A DNA stretch of 64,000 bases. Source: Buxus sempervirens (taxonomy: Eukaryota; Streptophyta; Magnoliopsida; Buxales; Buxaceae). A program made the position numbers and the translations under genes. The stretch lies in contig OX387182.1 of NCBI GenBank assembly GCA_947561395.2, positions 48,539,949 to 48,603,948 of the forward strand. The letters run 5' to 3'. Numbering within the stretch: position 1 is the stretch's first letter; each line of letters opens with the position of its first letter. Of this stretch, positions 53,807-64,000 are shown one piece after another. The notes under the pieces are model-generated. The model saw nothing but the letters and a program-made list of their open reading frames with translations. It was not told the origin of the DNA and did no database searches.

Positions 53807-55042
53807 TTTTTTTTTAAGTAACTCTTCAGCAAAGAAAAGCTCACAGTGCAGGACTTCCAAGAACTTGCAACAATGCTGATCACTACTAGGATTTTTTGAA
53901 CCATAGCAGTGGTTCCAAGAATAGATCTGAACAAGTCGATAACGTAGATCACAAGAACCATAAACCTGCCTTCAAGATTGTGGAAACCAAAAGCATTGCT
54001 TTGTATTTCGTTTCGTCGCGAGGTTTCTGCCAAATTTTTTCTGTTTCTTGTCTAGTTGAAATGAACTACACAATTAATTTTGGGGAAACTCCTAAAATTT
54101 AAGAATGAAAAAATAAAAACAAAATGGGGACAAAGAGGACAGAGAGAACAAAAAAGGAGAAAGAGAATGAGCAGGAGAAGAGAGAGAGAGAGATAGAGAG
54201 AAGGTAGCAATGAGAGAAAAAGACAACGAAAAGGAAGAAGAGAATAAGCAAGAGAGATAGAGAAAAGGAGCAAACCAATTCAAGGTATTCTATTTCTTCG
54301 TCTTAATTTGTGATTGTAATTTGTGTTCAAACTATTTGGGACAATTGAAAGGGTAAGTTTGGAATCATACATTCCAATTAATGTTTCACCAATACTTCTT
54401 TTTTTTGGCTTTTACACTCGTACCCATATGTTATAATAAATTTGCATTTATATATTTTTGTTTGTTTTTAGTATTTGTATTTATGCTTTCTATTTATCAT
54501 AATCGTTGTAACTATACCCCTAACTTTTGCTCTTTAGTTTTATTCAATGACTAAAGTAAGCACATATAAAATGAAAAATACTTCAAATTTACCCTCTTAC
54601 ATTATCTTATATTTTTATTTGTGTTCTTGTATTATTATATTTATTGCATCCAACCTTAAATTATTACTATGAATTTGCTTAACTAATAATTATTTAGTTA
54701 AACTTAGCTAATCTTATAGTCATTTGGCTATTTAATATTTTTTTTGTCATATAATAGCTTAATTTAATTATTTAATAAAAATAAACAACATAAGTTAACG
54801 GAATTTAATTTTAGGAGTACAGCTGCAATGGTTGTGCTAAATTAGGAGACATATAAATACAAATATTAAAAACAAGAGAATAAATATGCAAATTTATACA
54901 ACGAAGGGTATGGATGTTTGCAATTTCGGACTTTTTAAATACTACTTTTACAAAAAGTCCCTATGAAAGAAAAGGAAAAAAAGAGGTCGTTGGTAATTTT
55001 CTTTTTTCTTTTTTCCTTACGGACCCAAAACAAATGCTAGTA
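53807..55042. other. Intergenic, nothing recognised
   Basis: Contains an A/G-rich stretch at 54150-54270 (GAGAGAGA and GAAGAAGAG words) that causes Leu/Ser-rich shadow frames on the minus strand. No gene is supported. Confidence 0.5.
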
Positions 55043-55353
55043 GTTGAGATGAAATCGTCTGCCGCAATGTTACCATGGATGATGTCATGTGTAGCATCCA
55101 ACAGATGCTGTTAAACTCACATTAAAAAAGCAACATCAGTGGGATACTACACATGGCAGCATCTCACGATGCTACAGGGTCTACTACAAGATCACTGCAG
55201 CGACTTGAAATCTATTGGAGCCCTTGGTTGGAAGATCTGATGGTCCAACGATGAAATACATGTCCACATAAAATGTATGAAGCCTACATATACACACTCT
55301 CCACCGTTGGATCAGAATATGTTCCAGCATTAGGGACTAGCTGATATGGTCTC

Positions 55354-58259
55354 TGTGCGCACCTCGGGTGCGCTGAAAAAGTGTATTACAGTCTGTTATG
55401 CAGTCGCCACTACTTGAAATGGTGCAAGTAGACACCTTGTTGATTTTTTGTCTGCACCAGTGATTCCGGATAAGTGACCTGATTACAACCCAAGGAAGTC
55501 CTTGAACACCTTGGGTTACCCCACCGAAATGGGTTCCCTTAAATCAGTTGGATCATATTTGGGATGATTTACTATTATTTAATTTTTTTATCTTTTATCT
55601 TATATATATTTTATGATTACATGTGTACAAACATTGGAGGAATGGGGGTTGCTATGCTATCCTATACAAAATATAATACTTCCAAAATAAAGAAATCCAA
55701 ATCAAATATTTTAACATAAAGCAATGTACTTGGTTACTTAAAAAAATATTTATTTATTTTATTTATTTTTTTAATTTTATCTTTTTCATGTATACAAGGG
55801 ATTAGAAAAATTAACATGCTACATTATACATAAAACAAAATAAGAGGGTCTATCAAGATATTCTAGTGAAGGACAACTGAAAAAAAAAACAAAAATACAA
55901 GCCTTAGCCACATCCTTTAATCTTTTATTTTTCATTGTTTTCTTATGCCTTTTCCTTTTTTTATGATAATTTATTTGCACCAAGCATAAAAACTTAATCA
56001 TATTTGGTCATTGAAAATTACACTTTATTTTCCTTTTTTTTTTTTTTACTCTTATTTCCAAGGATTTGAAGAAAAGGAGAGGTGTTATAAGAAATTAATA
56101 AAAATTAAAAATGTTTAAGCATATGATCTAAAAATAATTAAGAAATTAAAAAAAATTAAATATGTTAGTTAAGCATATTATCTAAAAATTAAGAAAAGGA
56201 AAAAAATCTGGTTATTATAATTAAGTATGTTGTTATTTGTTTTAAAAAAAAAAAGAAAGAACAAATGAAGGCCTAGGGTTATTTAAAAAAAAGGTTTTAA
56301 AGAAGGGGTAAAACATGAAATAAAATTAATTATTTTTAAATCCTTTAACTATTCAGAATAACAAATTAGGCATAATAGCTTATCAAATTCTCAAAACTCA
56401 ACCCCAAAACCATTCGTTCAACAGAAAAATTTTTTTTCTCTTGACTTTCCCATCTTTCAATCCCTCTTTTTTTCTATTTCACTCTAATTCTTCTGAATTT
56501 CTTTTCAACTATCAAACAAAAGAAAAAAAAAGTTTTAAGAATAGCCGCTGGTGACTGTCCAACAGCCACTTGCAGCTGTTCCATTTCGTGAATCAGGCTC
56601 AGCCATTTCGGCTGAGCCAATCCCCCATATACCCTCTCTTTCAATTCCTTTCCTTCTCTAAATTCTTGTCTAAGTTTTTCACAAAAAAAAAAAAAAATTT
56701 AAGAACAGCCGCTGGTGACTGTTCAACAGCCACCTGTAGCTGTTCATCTTCCTAACTAGGCTCAACCAATCCCACTTCAATTCTACCCATTCTCTGTTCT
56801 TTAAGTGCTTCAAAACAATTCTACCCATTCTCTGTTTTTTATGGTTCAAGCTTTTAAACAAAGCACATGATAAACAAACATTAGAGTTGATCAAAGCTAC
56901 TATGTTCGGCCATGACCAAACACCGTAAGGTTCGACCATTGCTAAACCCATCAACATGCTTGCTTCATTTGATTTTTCTTTAATTATCTTTCAAAGCATT
57001 TATCATTGATCATTTTATTTTGGGCACACAGTAGACAAGAACAAAGATTTAATCAAAGTTACTGTATTCAGCAGTGACCGAACACTATCAGGTTCGGCCA
57101 TTGCTGAACCCATTAACATGCTTTCTTCACTTGATTTCTTTTAACTATTTTATCTCTTTCAAAACATTTATCATTGATCATTTTATTTTGCAATGCTTAT
57201 ACACAAAACCATACCTGTAATCATCCTATTTATTGACAATTCAACATTACTAAAACAAAAGAATAAAAATTTAAGAACAACCATGCTTAAACAAAAATGC
57301 ATTGTATAATAGTGATATGCTTTGTATTATTTTCATTTGACAATTTAACAATATAAAAAAATATTTGATTAAAGAATCAATAAACAAAAAAAAAAAAACT
57401 AGTATGGAGTCGATTTCCCGAAAACTGATGAGCTTAACTCCGGATGTTCCCTCCTTTTTCTTGCACAAACTCCTATCTTTTTTTCTCACTTCCCTCTTTG
57501 CTGTTTTTTTTTTGAAGAACTCTCTTCTTTAGATCACTCTCCCTTTTGCTCCCAACTTCTATCCTTTTTATAAGAGAATTCCCATCCTTTCAACTTCTTA
57601 ACCTCTAACCTTTCCTCTTCCTCTCCTAAACCTCTTTTCTCCCTAACTTCTCATCTTACTCTCCTAAACACCTAAACCCCTAACTCTTCTTCTTCCTCTC
57701 TTAAACAACATCATTTATTTAGGTTTGGTTAAAGTCTATTGTGTCCCATATTTTTTAGGCATATATTTTTTTAAGCTTAGTCTCAATATCTCAAGAGAAC
57801 ATGAGTTGAACCAATTTGTCCAACTCATTTCTCTTTGTTTATATATTTTTTTATTTTCTTTTAATCTCAAAACTTTTATTAACTTTGTTATTAAATTTTT
57901 TATTTATTTGCATAACAAACCTTATCATATTTACTAAAAGAACCCTAAAAATTTTAATTTATCATTCGTTACATGGCAGCCATAATGGCGTACACGTGGC
58001 TGCCATGTGGCACCCAATTCTGGTTTCATCAGAAATCCCCAAACTATTCTTTATTTCTTTTATTCATAATTTAGCCATTTGAGATCCGATTTGAGCATGG
58101 TTTGGTGCATCGGAATCAGCTCAAAATTTTCTTTATTATGGGCTTGTTATTTAAAAAAGATGGATCTACTATAAAAACCTTGATTTACATGCCCACATAT
58201 ATGTCGGTTTATGATATGCTTTTTAGGCAATTCTATGGTGCAAAAATGGGGTGCTGACA
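55354..58259 (-). mobile_element. Solo LTR, 2906 bp, minus sense, target duplication GTCTC
   Basis: On the minus strand it starts TGTCAGCACCCC (58259) and ends GGTGCGCACA (55354), flanked by GTCTC at 55349-55353 and 58260-58264. The TGGCGACT word near its 3' end, at about 55405, parallels the Tat LTRs, suggesting a related lineage. It has its own palindromes, for example GGCTCAGCC-atttc-GGCTGAGCC near 56597, and direct duplications. No coding region is present. Confidence 0.85.
56538..57191. repeat. Direct duplications with palindromes inside the solo LTR
   Basis: One pair starts near 56538 and 56701 (AGCCGCTGGTGACTGT, CAACAGCCAC). A second pair is 56882-57022 and 57045-57191, sharing TTATCATTGATCATTTTATT and GGTTCGGCCATTGCTGAACC-type palindromes. 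The offset is about 163 bp in both, so a larger block may have been duplicated. Confidence 0.75.
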
Positions 58260-59216
58260 GTCTCCACAGCGACAAAAAATTTCAACCCACTTGAAATCTT
58301 CTGCAGGCTTTAAGTGCAATTGTCAGTGCATATGATTCAGATGCTAACACGTGGCACATCCAATGGTTATTGAGATTTTGCTTTTGAAATTGTGAAAAAG
58401 ACCTTTTTACAAAGAAAAGCCCAATCGTAAGATGCTCCATGTGGCAACATCTTAGTTGGGCTGCACGGATAGCAGCAGGAAGTGGCGGTAGACGATATCA
58501 TCCCATTTCAACCCGTCATTAGGGCTGGCAATGGGTCGAATTCGGATATGAGATATAGATCTGTGGTTTGAATACGAATACCTGATTTCGGATCCAACCG
58601 AATTCAGATCCAAATTCAAATCTGTCTATGTCTGATCCGAATAGGATCCGAACTGAAATTAACATATATTTTTCATTAAACAATTTGTAAACTTTGTATA
58701 AACCATGGTTGAACCATCCTTACTCATGTCTTACTTTAATATTTGTATGACTCATTAGTTTTGATAGTGTAGACACCCAAAAATTGCACGATTTTTGATA
58801 AATCTTGAAGGAGAGAAATATTTTATTATGATTTTCAATTCTTAGCATTGGGTTTGAGATCCTTAACCCATTTGAATCCAAAGCCGCAAAGGAAAAGGCC
58901 CGAATTCAATCTTTTATGCAAAGTCAAACTTTTTCGGGTTAAAATTTGTTGACTTTTGACCCTAGAAAATGAAATATTTTTTTAAAACAAGATTTGAAGA
59001 TAATTTTTCCCGGTAATTAGGTTTTTAGCAATGTTATTGCATAAATGAATTTTTTGAGATTTTAAATCTTGACAAATACCTTTGTATCAACATGTTGAAT
59101 CTTTTTACCGGACCTGGAAAACCGGAATTTAGCCTGGAACTGGAAAGTTGACTTTTTATTCACTTGGAATTTGGGTCTGGAAATATTTTTAATGGATTCA
59201 AATGGGGGGGTGTTTG

Positions 59217-59298
59217 CTTATTTACATATAATATCTTAAGTAAATGGAGATTAAAAAATACGAGGACATTTACTTAAACGATATTACATGTAAATAAG
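59217..59298. repeat. Long hairpin in solo LTR U3
   Basis: Arms of about 30 bp (59217-59246 and 59267-59298) with CTTATTTACAT...TTAAGTAAATG on the left and its near reverse complement on the right. Very like 1841-1920 in an LTR with different termini. Confidence 0.85.
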
Positions 59299-59342
59299 CC
59301 TGGCCTGTGCAGTTAAGGCTCAAAACCAACCAAAAATGTGCT

Positions 59343-59612
59343 GACCGCAGTATATGTGCGGTTTTGGTTAATTTGGTCTGAACCGCCCTGTATGTACGGT
59401 TGCAACCGCACACACAGCACGGTTGATGTTCATGCTTCTCGCGTGGGCTGCCACGTGGCTTCCGGAAGCTTCGGCCGTTGAGTCACGTCGACAGCAATCA
59501 TGGCGAGCGTAACTGAATTGGAACCGCCCTGTATGTGCGGTTTAGATGAGTTTGCATGGAAACCGTATTAGAGTGACGGTTATGTTGAAACCGCACTGAG
59601 TATACGGTTTTG
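59343..59612. repeat. Palindrome cluster with ACCGC stems
   Basis: About six short inverted repeats with AACCG and CGGTT arms start near 59344, 59382, 59405, 59523, 59562 and 59590. Two intervals are 38 and 39 bp, echoing the Tat LTR clusters, but others are not. It lies 200-470 bp upstream of the TATA box. Confidence 0.75.
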
Positions 59613-59810
59613 GTTGTTTCGGGGATTTGCGAAATGGCTCGATCTCTGAGCCTTATTTATGCATATTACCTCTCTCTCAGGGACTTGAACTCCCTATTTC
59701 ACCCTTCGAAACTTCTAGTATTACACCAATTCAAGCCTTTGAGGAGAATTGGAATAATCTAGAAGGCTTTTTAGGCCTACCCTTGGGACTCTTCTACCCT
59801 TAGCTTGGCC

Positions 59811-59818
59811 TATAAATA
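59811..59818 (+). promoter_or_regulatory. TATA box of solo LTR
   Basis: TATAAATA in GGCCTATAAATAGAGG, equivalent in position and context to the Tat LTR TATA box. A solo LTR in this orientation could start transcription toward the kinase gene about 2.5 kb away. Confidence 0.65.
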
Positions 59819-62052
59819 GAGGGGTCCTCCTCTTGCAAATGGCTGAGAATTTGAAGCTTGGAAGCTCTGCAAGAAGAGGGGAAATTCTGCTGGATTGCTG
59901 CCTCAAGTGCTCAAGTCATCAAAGGTAAAGCTCCATTTGGTTTTATTGCCTCCTCTTTACATTTCCAACTCCCAACTTCTACCTTTCTGTAGTGTAAGGC
60001 CTTGGGTATTGTTTTGTAGCCCCAAACCTCTTCCGAAGTACCTGGGAATCCTCTCTAGCCGTAAAACGTGAAGAGAGAGCCTTGGGAAAAGGAAGATGGA
60101 ATGGATCTTTTAGGCTAGAACCTACCTTGAATGATTTGCATGTTATTTTTATATGCTGATTATTTGTGCTATTTGAATCTGGAGAAATCAACATGATCCA
60201 TGCTCTCAATAGCAATGGATTTTAATTTTCTCCTAGATATGTGTTTTTACCAATATCACACACTTTTTCACTGTTTTGCATCAAATAGGCTAGATCTTGG
60301 ATTCTCCATGCTCAATATGGAAAATCTGAGATCTCTGGCCTTAGAATGAATTTTTAGAACTTCATGAGATTGTTTTTGTTGATTTTCAAGTGTTTCGGTC
60401 GAATTCACTTGCACACATGCACTAGTTTTGGTTTTCTCTACAAAAATTTCAAAACAGGGCAGCATCTGTGGCCTGTCTTAGAATGCTCATAACTTCATTC
60501 TCCGGATGAATTTTTGAATGATTCCAAAGACATGTGATAGATGAGTTGGCCTACTTCATATCTGGAAAATTTCGTTTACTTTTATATAGCCAATTTTTGA
60601 CACCATCTGTTCAAAGTTTGTAAGTCAGTTCAGCCCAGATTGCTGAACTTGCCGCTTTGATGGTGCACCGTTTGCTCAATTTTAATCGGTTTTGAGTGAT
60701 TCTAATTCCTGAGTTTTCCTTGAGAAGTCTATTTTCATTTCCAATTGGTTTCAGCAGATTTTGATCTGTTTTGTGCCTTGGGTGCTCAGTTGACTCAGAG
60801 GTGCTCGCTGGCATAGTCCAGAGCTAATCTGTGGTCTTCTAGGCCTGTTCAAGAGAGCACACAAGTCACATCCGGATAGAGTCTGGTGTGAGGTTTTTTT
60901 CTTTGGAAAGATGGCACCACATACTTCCTCCCTACCAATTTTCATGGATTTTTATTGAGCCAAACTCCACGAATAGGATTTTGAAAATGCCTACTTAACA
61001 CTTTTTCCAAGTTATAACAGCAGATTTCATATGTGGATATCTCTCTCATTTTTAATCGGATTGAGCTGAATTTTTTACTGTATACTCTACTATATAACAG
61101 TGTTCAAATGGCTTTGGTTTCATTGGATTTGGATTTAAATTGAGTGAGTTATGGTTAGTCGAAGCTTTCAAGCTCTTTTGGTCTGATTTCTCCAGATTTG
61201 CCTTAGCTTGATTGTTCTTCATTTTTACTGTGATTTCCATTCACTCATGAAGTTTTAGAAGTGATGAATCCACGAAGAGAGTCTAAGTTCATTAGACTTC
61301 TCATGTGGAATGGTCACACACATTTGTGCTTGTTATAAGCACCTCTTTGTTCATTTTTATTAGCAAACAACATTTTAGCATGAGCAAGCATGTGGCAACC
61401 GTCTTAGACGGATGAGTGGGGGTGCCTAACACCTTCCCCCGCTCATAAATAATTCCCCTTACCTGATCTCTTGATTTTTCCTTGTATTAGAGCTACTTTT
61501 GCTCTATTTGGCATAGATGAACCCTTTGGTGTCCATTCACACCTTTAAATGGATGGTGGCGACTCTTTACATTTATCGATCCCCGCGTGACGATATCGGA
61601 AGTCATCCTAGATGATATTTTTCCATGTCTCACAGATAGTTAAAATTTACTTTAATAGTTAAACTTGACTTTTGAGTTTTAAGTTCAAATCGGATCTAAT
61701 TCGGATCGAATTCGGATTTCAGTTATTTATTCGGTCGAATTTCGAATTCGGATACAACATATAAATTCGGTTTCGAATTCGGATTCACCTATAAAAGATT
61801 CTTCGGATTTTAGATCGAATTCGGATATCAAATTTTTATTTTGGATTCGGATTCGGATCATGGTAGATCCATACTATTCGATCCATTGGCAGCCCTACCC
61901 GTCGTAGCCCTTCTTCGGTGGGCCAGCAGCGCAGCAACGTCGTTGCTGCTAATCGAATGGATGCTAGTGGTGGCGGTGTCTCCGCGTGGTTTGCCCGGAC
62001 GGACGGACTTGGTCCGTGCGCAGTACTTCTCGTTGAATTCTCGTCGTCTACT

Positions 62053-62226
62053 AACATCTCTTGTTTTGTTTTCAGTGTCTTCTTGAATTCTCTGTTTGCG
62101 AACCATCTTTTCCTACTTCTACCCAAAAAAAAAAAAAAAACCTTCTTTTCCTACCGGCTACAAACATCTCTTGTTTTGCTTTCAGTGTCTTCTTGAATTC
62201 TCTGTTTGTGAACCTTCTTTTCCTAC
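62053..62226 (+). repeat. Duplicated 64-bp block upstream of the kinase ATG
   Basis: Copies at 62053-62116 and 62163-62226 are 110 bp apart and nearly identical. Each contains TTTTGYTTTCAG|TGTC, a good splice acceptor. A poly-A run (62126-62142) separates them. They lie in the presumed 5' leader. Confidence 0.85.
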
Positions 62227-62283
62227 CGGGATTTTCTGCTTCATCTCTTTTTGGTTCAACGAGCAAGATTTTGCGAGAGAGAG

Positions 62284-62955
62284 ATGGTGAAAATATTTGA
62301 GCCCAACACCTGCGTAAGAGGTTGCTGTAGCAGCAAAACCATTCCTTTACATCTCCCAGCTTCATCTTATTCGCTCATATCTCCAATTGCTCGAGGTAAC
62401 CATGGATACATTTGCTAAAGAAACTGCCATTTGGAATTATAATCCTAGAGCCTGTCTAGAATTATAATCCCAGTTCTTGTCCTTCTGTCATTTTTTTCGT
62501 ACTTATTTCTTAAATTCTTTCTCTCCCGATTTTCAATTTTTTGTTTGTTGATATATTTTTGGAAGGCGCGGAGAGTGTTGTGTATGAAGCACTTTTGGAT
62601 GGAAAGAAGGTCGCTGTGAAGAAACCCGTCTTGGCCACAACAGAAGATCTTGACAAATTCCACAAGGAGTTGCAGTTGCTTTGGTTAGTTCTCTCTTCGT
62701 GGCGGGACAGAAAGTTATGTTTTGATGACCTTGGTTAATTGTAATAATGGGGATTTGTTTCCTATTGTTTTCTAATTTTATCATGAAGCAAGCTGGATCA
62801 TCCGGGGATAGCCACATTGGTTGCAGCTCATGCAAGGCCACCCAATTACATGTTTTTCTTCCACTTCTACGAGTCACGGAATCTCGCTGATAAGTTGCAT
62901 ATTGAAGAATGGAGCCCGGGTATCGATCAAGTTCTTATGATCACAGTCCAATTGG
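62284..62955 (+). CDS. Protein kinase, first three exons (gene continues past the window)
   Basis: Exons 62284-62395, 62566-62683 and 62789-62955 join through GT-AG introns with phases that fit (CGA G|GC GCG; TTG CTT TG|C AAG). The product begins MVKIFEPNTCVRGCC and moves into a kinase N-lobe: glycine-loop region SPIARGAESVVYEALLDG, the ATP-binding Lys in KKVAVKKPV, then the helix-C region HKELQLL and LDHPGIATLVAAHARPPN. Exon 3 ends TVQL with a GT donor (62956). The catalytic-loop exons lie beyond 64000. It is probably a cytosolic Ser/Thr kinase of the TKL type, but subfamily and substrate cannot be assigned. The 5' flank holds a MITE with a solo LTR and a duplicated acceptor block. Confidence 0.88.
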
Positions 62956-64000
62956 GTAGGCATTTCTCCTATGTGTACCTTGTATCTTTTATTTGTTTTT
63001 AAATTGGGCAAATGAATTTCTTGATTTTCCTCTTGATCTCTTCAGATCTTATTTAATTACCTTTAAATTGAGTTTGTTGAAGTTATCTGCTGTGAAACTT
63101 ATTGTAAATGATTTGCATTTGTGAAGAGATCTAGGATTATGTGAATTTTACTTTTTATATGGGGGGAATTAGCTGTAATTTCGTTGCCTACCTGGTTTTA
63201 GTGTGCTAATTTTTTGACTCCGATTTTCTGTTATTCATGGGATTGGGTTGTGGCTATTGTATTTGGACCATGCACAGAAGCATATGAGCTTATAACTCCA
63301 AATATTCATCCTGTCCTTAGGACATCTATTGCCTCAATCTTTGTGATTTGCAGCTTTTCCTGAATGTTCTCCTTGAAGGTCTGGCTCATGAGATGCCATG
63401 TGTCAATTTCTGTATTATTTAGGGTGAATTTACCATTTTGATTTCTTAGTATTGGCTGTATGGGTCCTAATAACTTCTAAACACAATGGAGTTTCTGAAT
63501 TATTTCATCTCTTTTTAGTCGAAAAAAGATTGCAAGAAATTAATTATTTAAATAATTACAAATTTAAAAAAAAAAAAGATAAAAGGGTTGTCATTTGAAT
63601 GATCTCAGTAAAAACTTTTGAATAGATCTAATTTTATGCCAGCATAAAATCTGATATACAATTTCAATTATGCTAACTTTTATAAACTTATTATATCTTG
63701 GAAGGAGAAGCTTAATTCTTTTTCCAACTAAAAGAATCAGCATTTCATTTTTTATGCTTGATAGTGATTTTTATATCCCTAATTTGATTGTGTGCTCCTA
63801 TTTTGGAAGCTGATTCATGCTGAGAACTTCTGTAAACCATCAGGTTTTAGTAAACATGAGTAAATGTCTTTAATAAAAGGAGTAGATTTTGATAGTATGG
63901 TGGCTGCCAGTCTAGACTTGTATTATCTGAGAAGGTATGAATTATATACAACTGGTAATGGCTAGTAGCTATATGAGGAATGTTATTAATGGAGAAAATA
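62956..64000 (+). other. Intron 3 of the kinase gene, to the window edge
   Basis: No further kinase exon was recognised in this 1 kb, so the third intron is at least this long. No transposon boundary is obvious. Confidence 0.6.

Larger units (their letters stand above)
55043..58508. mobile_element. Small TIR element split by a solo LTR
   Basis: The left end GTTGAGATGAAATCGTCTG and right end (reverse complement GTTGAAATGGGATGATATCG, then TCTACCGCC) form imperfect inverted repeats. Internal words (TGTAGCATCCAACAGATGCTG-like) match the MITE at 52138. After removing the solo LTR about 555 bp remain. The target duplication is not clear. Confidence 0.45.
58768..61634 (+). mobile_element. Solo LTR, 2867 bp, target duplication GATAG
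   Basis: Starts TGTAGACACCC, ends CCATGTCTCACA, flanked by GATAG at 58763-58767 and 61635-61639. It is a diverged relative of the Tat LTRs: shared CCGTAAAACGTGAAG, TATA box, GGGGGTGCCTAACACC and GGTGGCGACTC segments in the same order. Its U3 has a long hairpin and a palindrome cluster with a different stem sequence. Confidence 0.93.
58520..61897. mobile_element. hAT-type MITE, about 506 bp, split by a solo LTR
   Basis: TIRs TAGGGCTGGCAATGG (58520) and, reversed, TAGGGCTGCCAATGG (61897). Flanking 8-mers CCCGTCAT (58512-58519) and CCCGTCGT (61898-61905) match at 7 of 8 positions. The interior is full of ATTCGGATCCGAATTC-type palindromic words. It lies about 380 bp upstream of the kinase ATG. 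Confidence 0.8.

Overview
The window is a stretch of flowering-plant nuclear genome, probably a eudicot. The evidence is spliced plant genes, plant-type transposons of most major orders, AT-rich intergenic DNA, and a plant C2H2 zinc-finger gene with a C-terminal EAR motif. I see no bacterial operon, rRNA, tRNA or CRISPR array. Nearly everything from 1 to about 46 kb, and much of 50-62 kb, is nested mobile DNA. Only two ordinary host genes are convincing: a one-exon C2H2 zinc-finger gene at 48411-49208 (minus) and the first three exons of a protein kinase gene at 62284-62955 (plus), which runs off the right edge. A possible 5' gene remnant lies near 13.1-13.9 kb.

Layout. 1-4786: LTRs inserted in one another (a solo LTR at 63-3237 inside an opposite-strand LTR ending at 3790, then an LTR fragment to 4786). 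About 4.8-7.7 kb: AT-rich DNA with one Helitron-type 3' end. 7699-12396: solo LTR carrying a second solo LTR (8917-11187). 12.4-14.7 kb: possible gene remnant and a CACTA-type end. 14.7-16.56 kb: two tandem copies of a Helitron-like unit. 16562-17049: Tourist-like MITE. 17053-45445: a roughly 6.1 kb PIF/Harbinger DNA transposon whose transposase gene is split by a 22,323-bp Ty3/gypsy retrotransposon of the Tat lineage (18484-40806, target duplication GATAC). 46-62 kb: the zinc-finger gene, hAT-type MITEs, a MULE-like element, two more solo LTRs, each inside a small DNA transposon, and the kinase gene.

The Tat element has two 2286-bp LTRs differing at about 16 sites by eye, a PBS close to the complement of a plant tRNA-Arg, gag broken by an amber codon, protease, and an uninterrupted RT / dual RNase H / integrase frame. 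Between pol and the 3' LTR lie two spliced genes on the opposite strand. One (33752-36537, seven exons, 774 codons) is uninterrupted and encodes a plant-mobile-domain-like protein; the other (31584-33285) has one internal stop.

The most unusual feature is a set of 25-bp palindromes (arms GTATCCGG / CCGGATAC) placed exactly 39 bp apart. They occur four per LTR, in the leader before gag, directly upstream of the TATA box of one antisense gene, and upstream of the other: 22 units in six clusters. Other LTR families in the window carry comparable CpG-containing palindrome clusters with different stem sequences.
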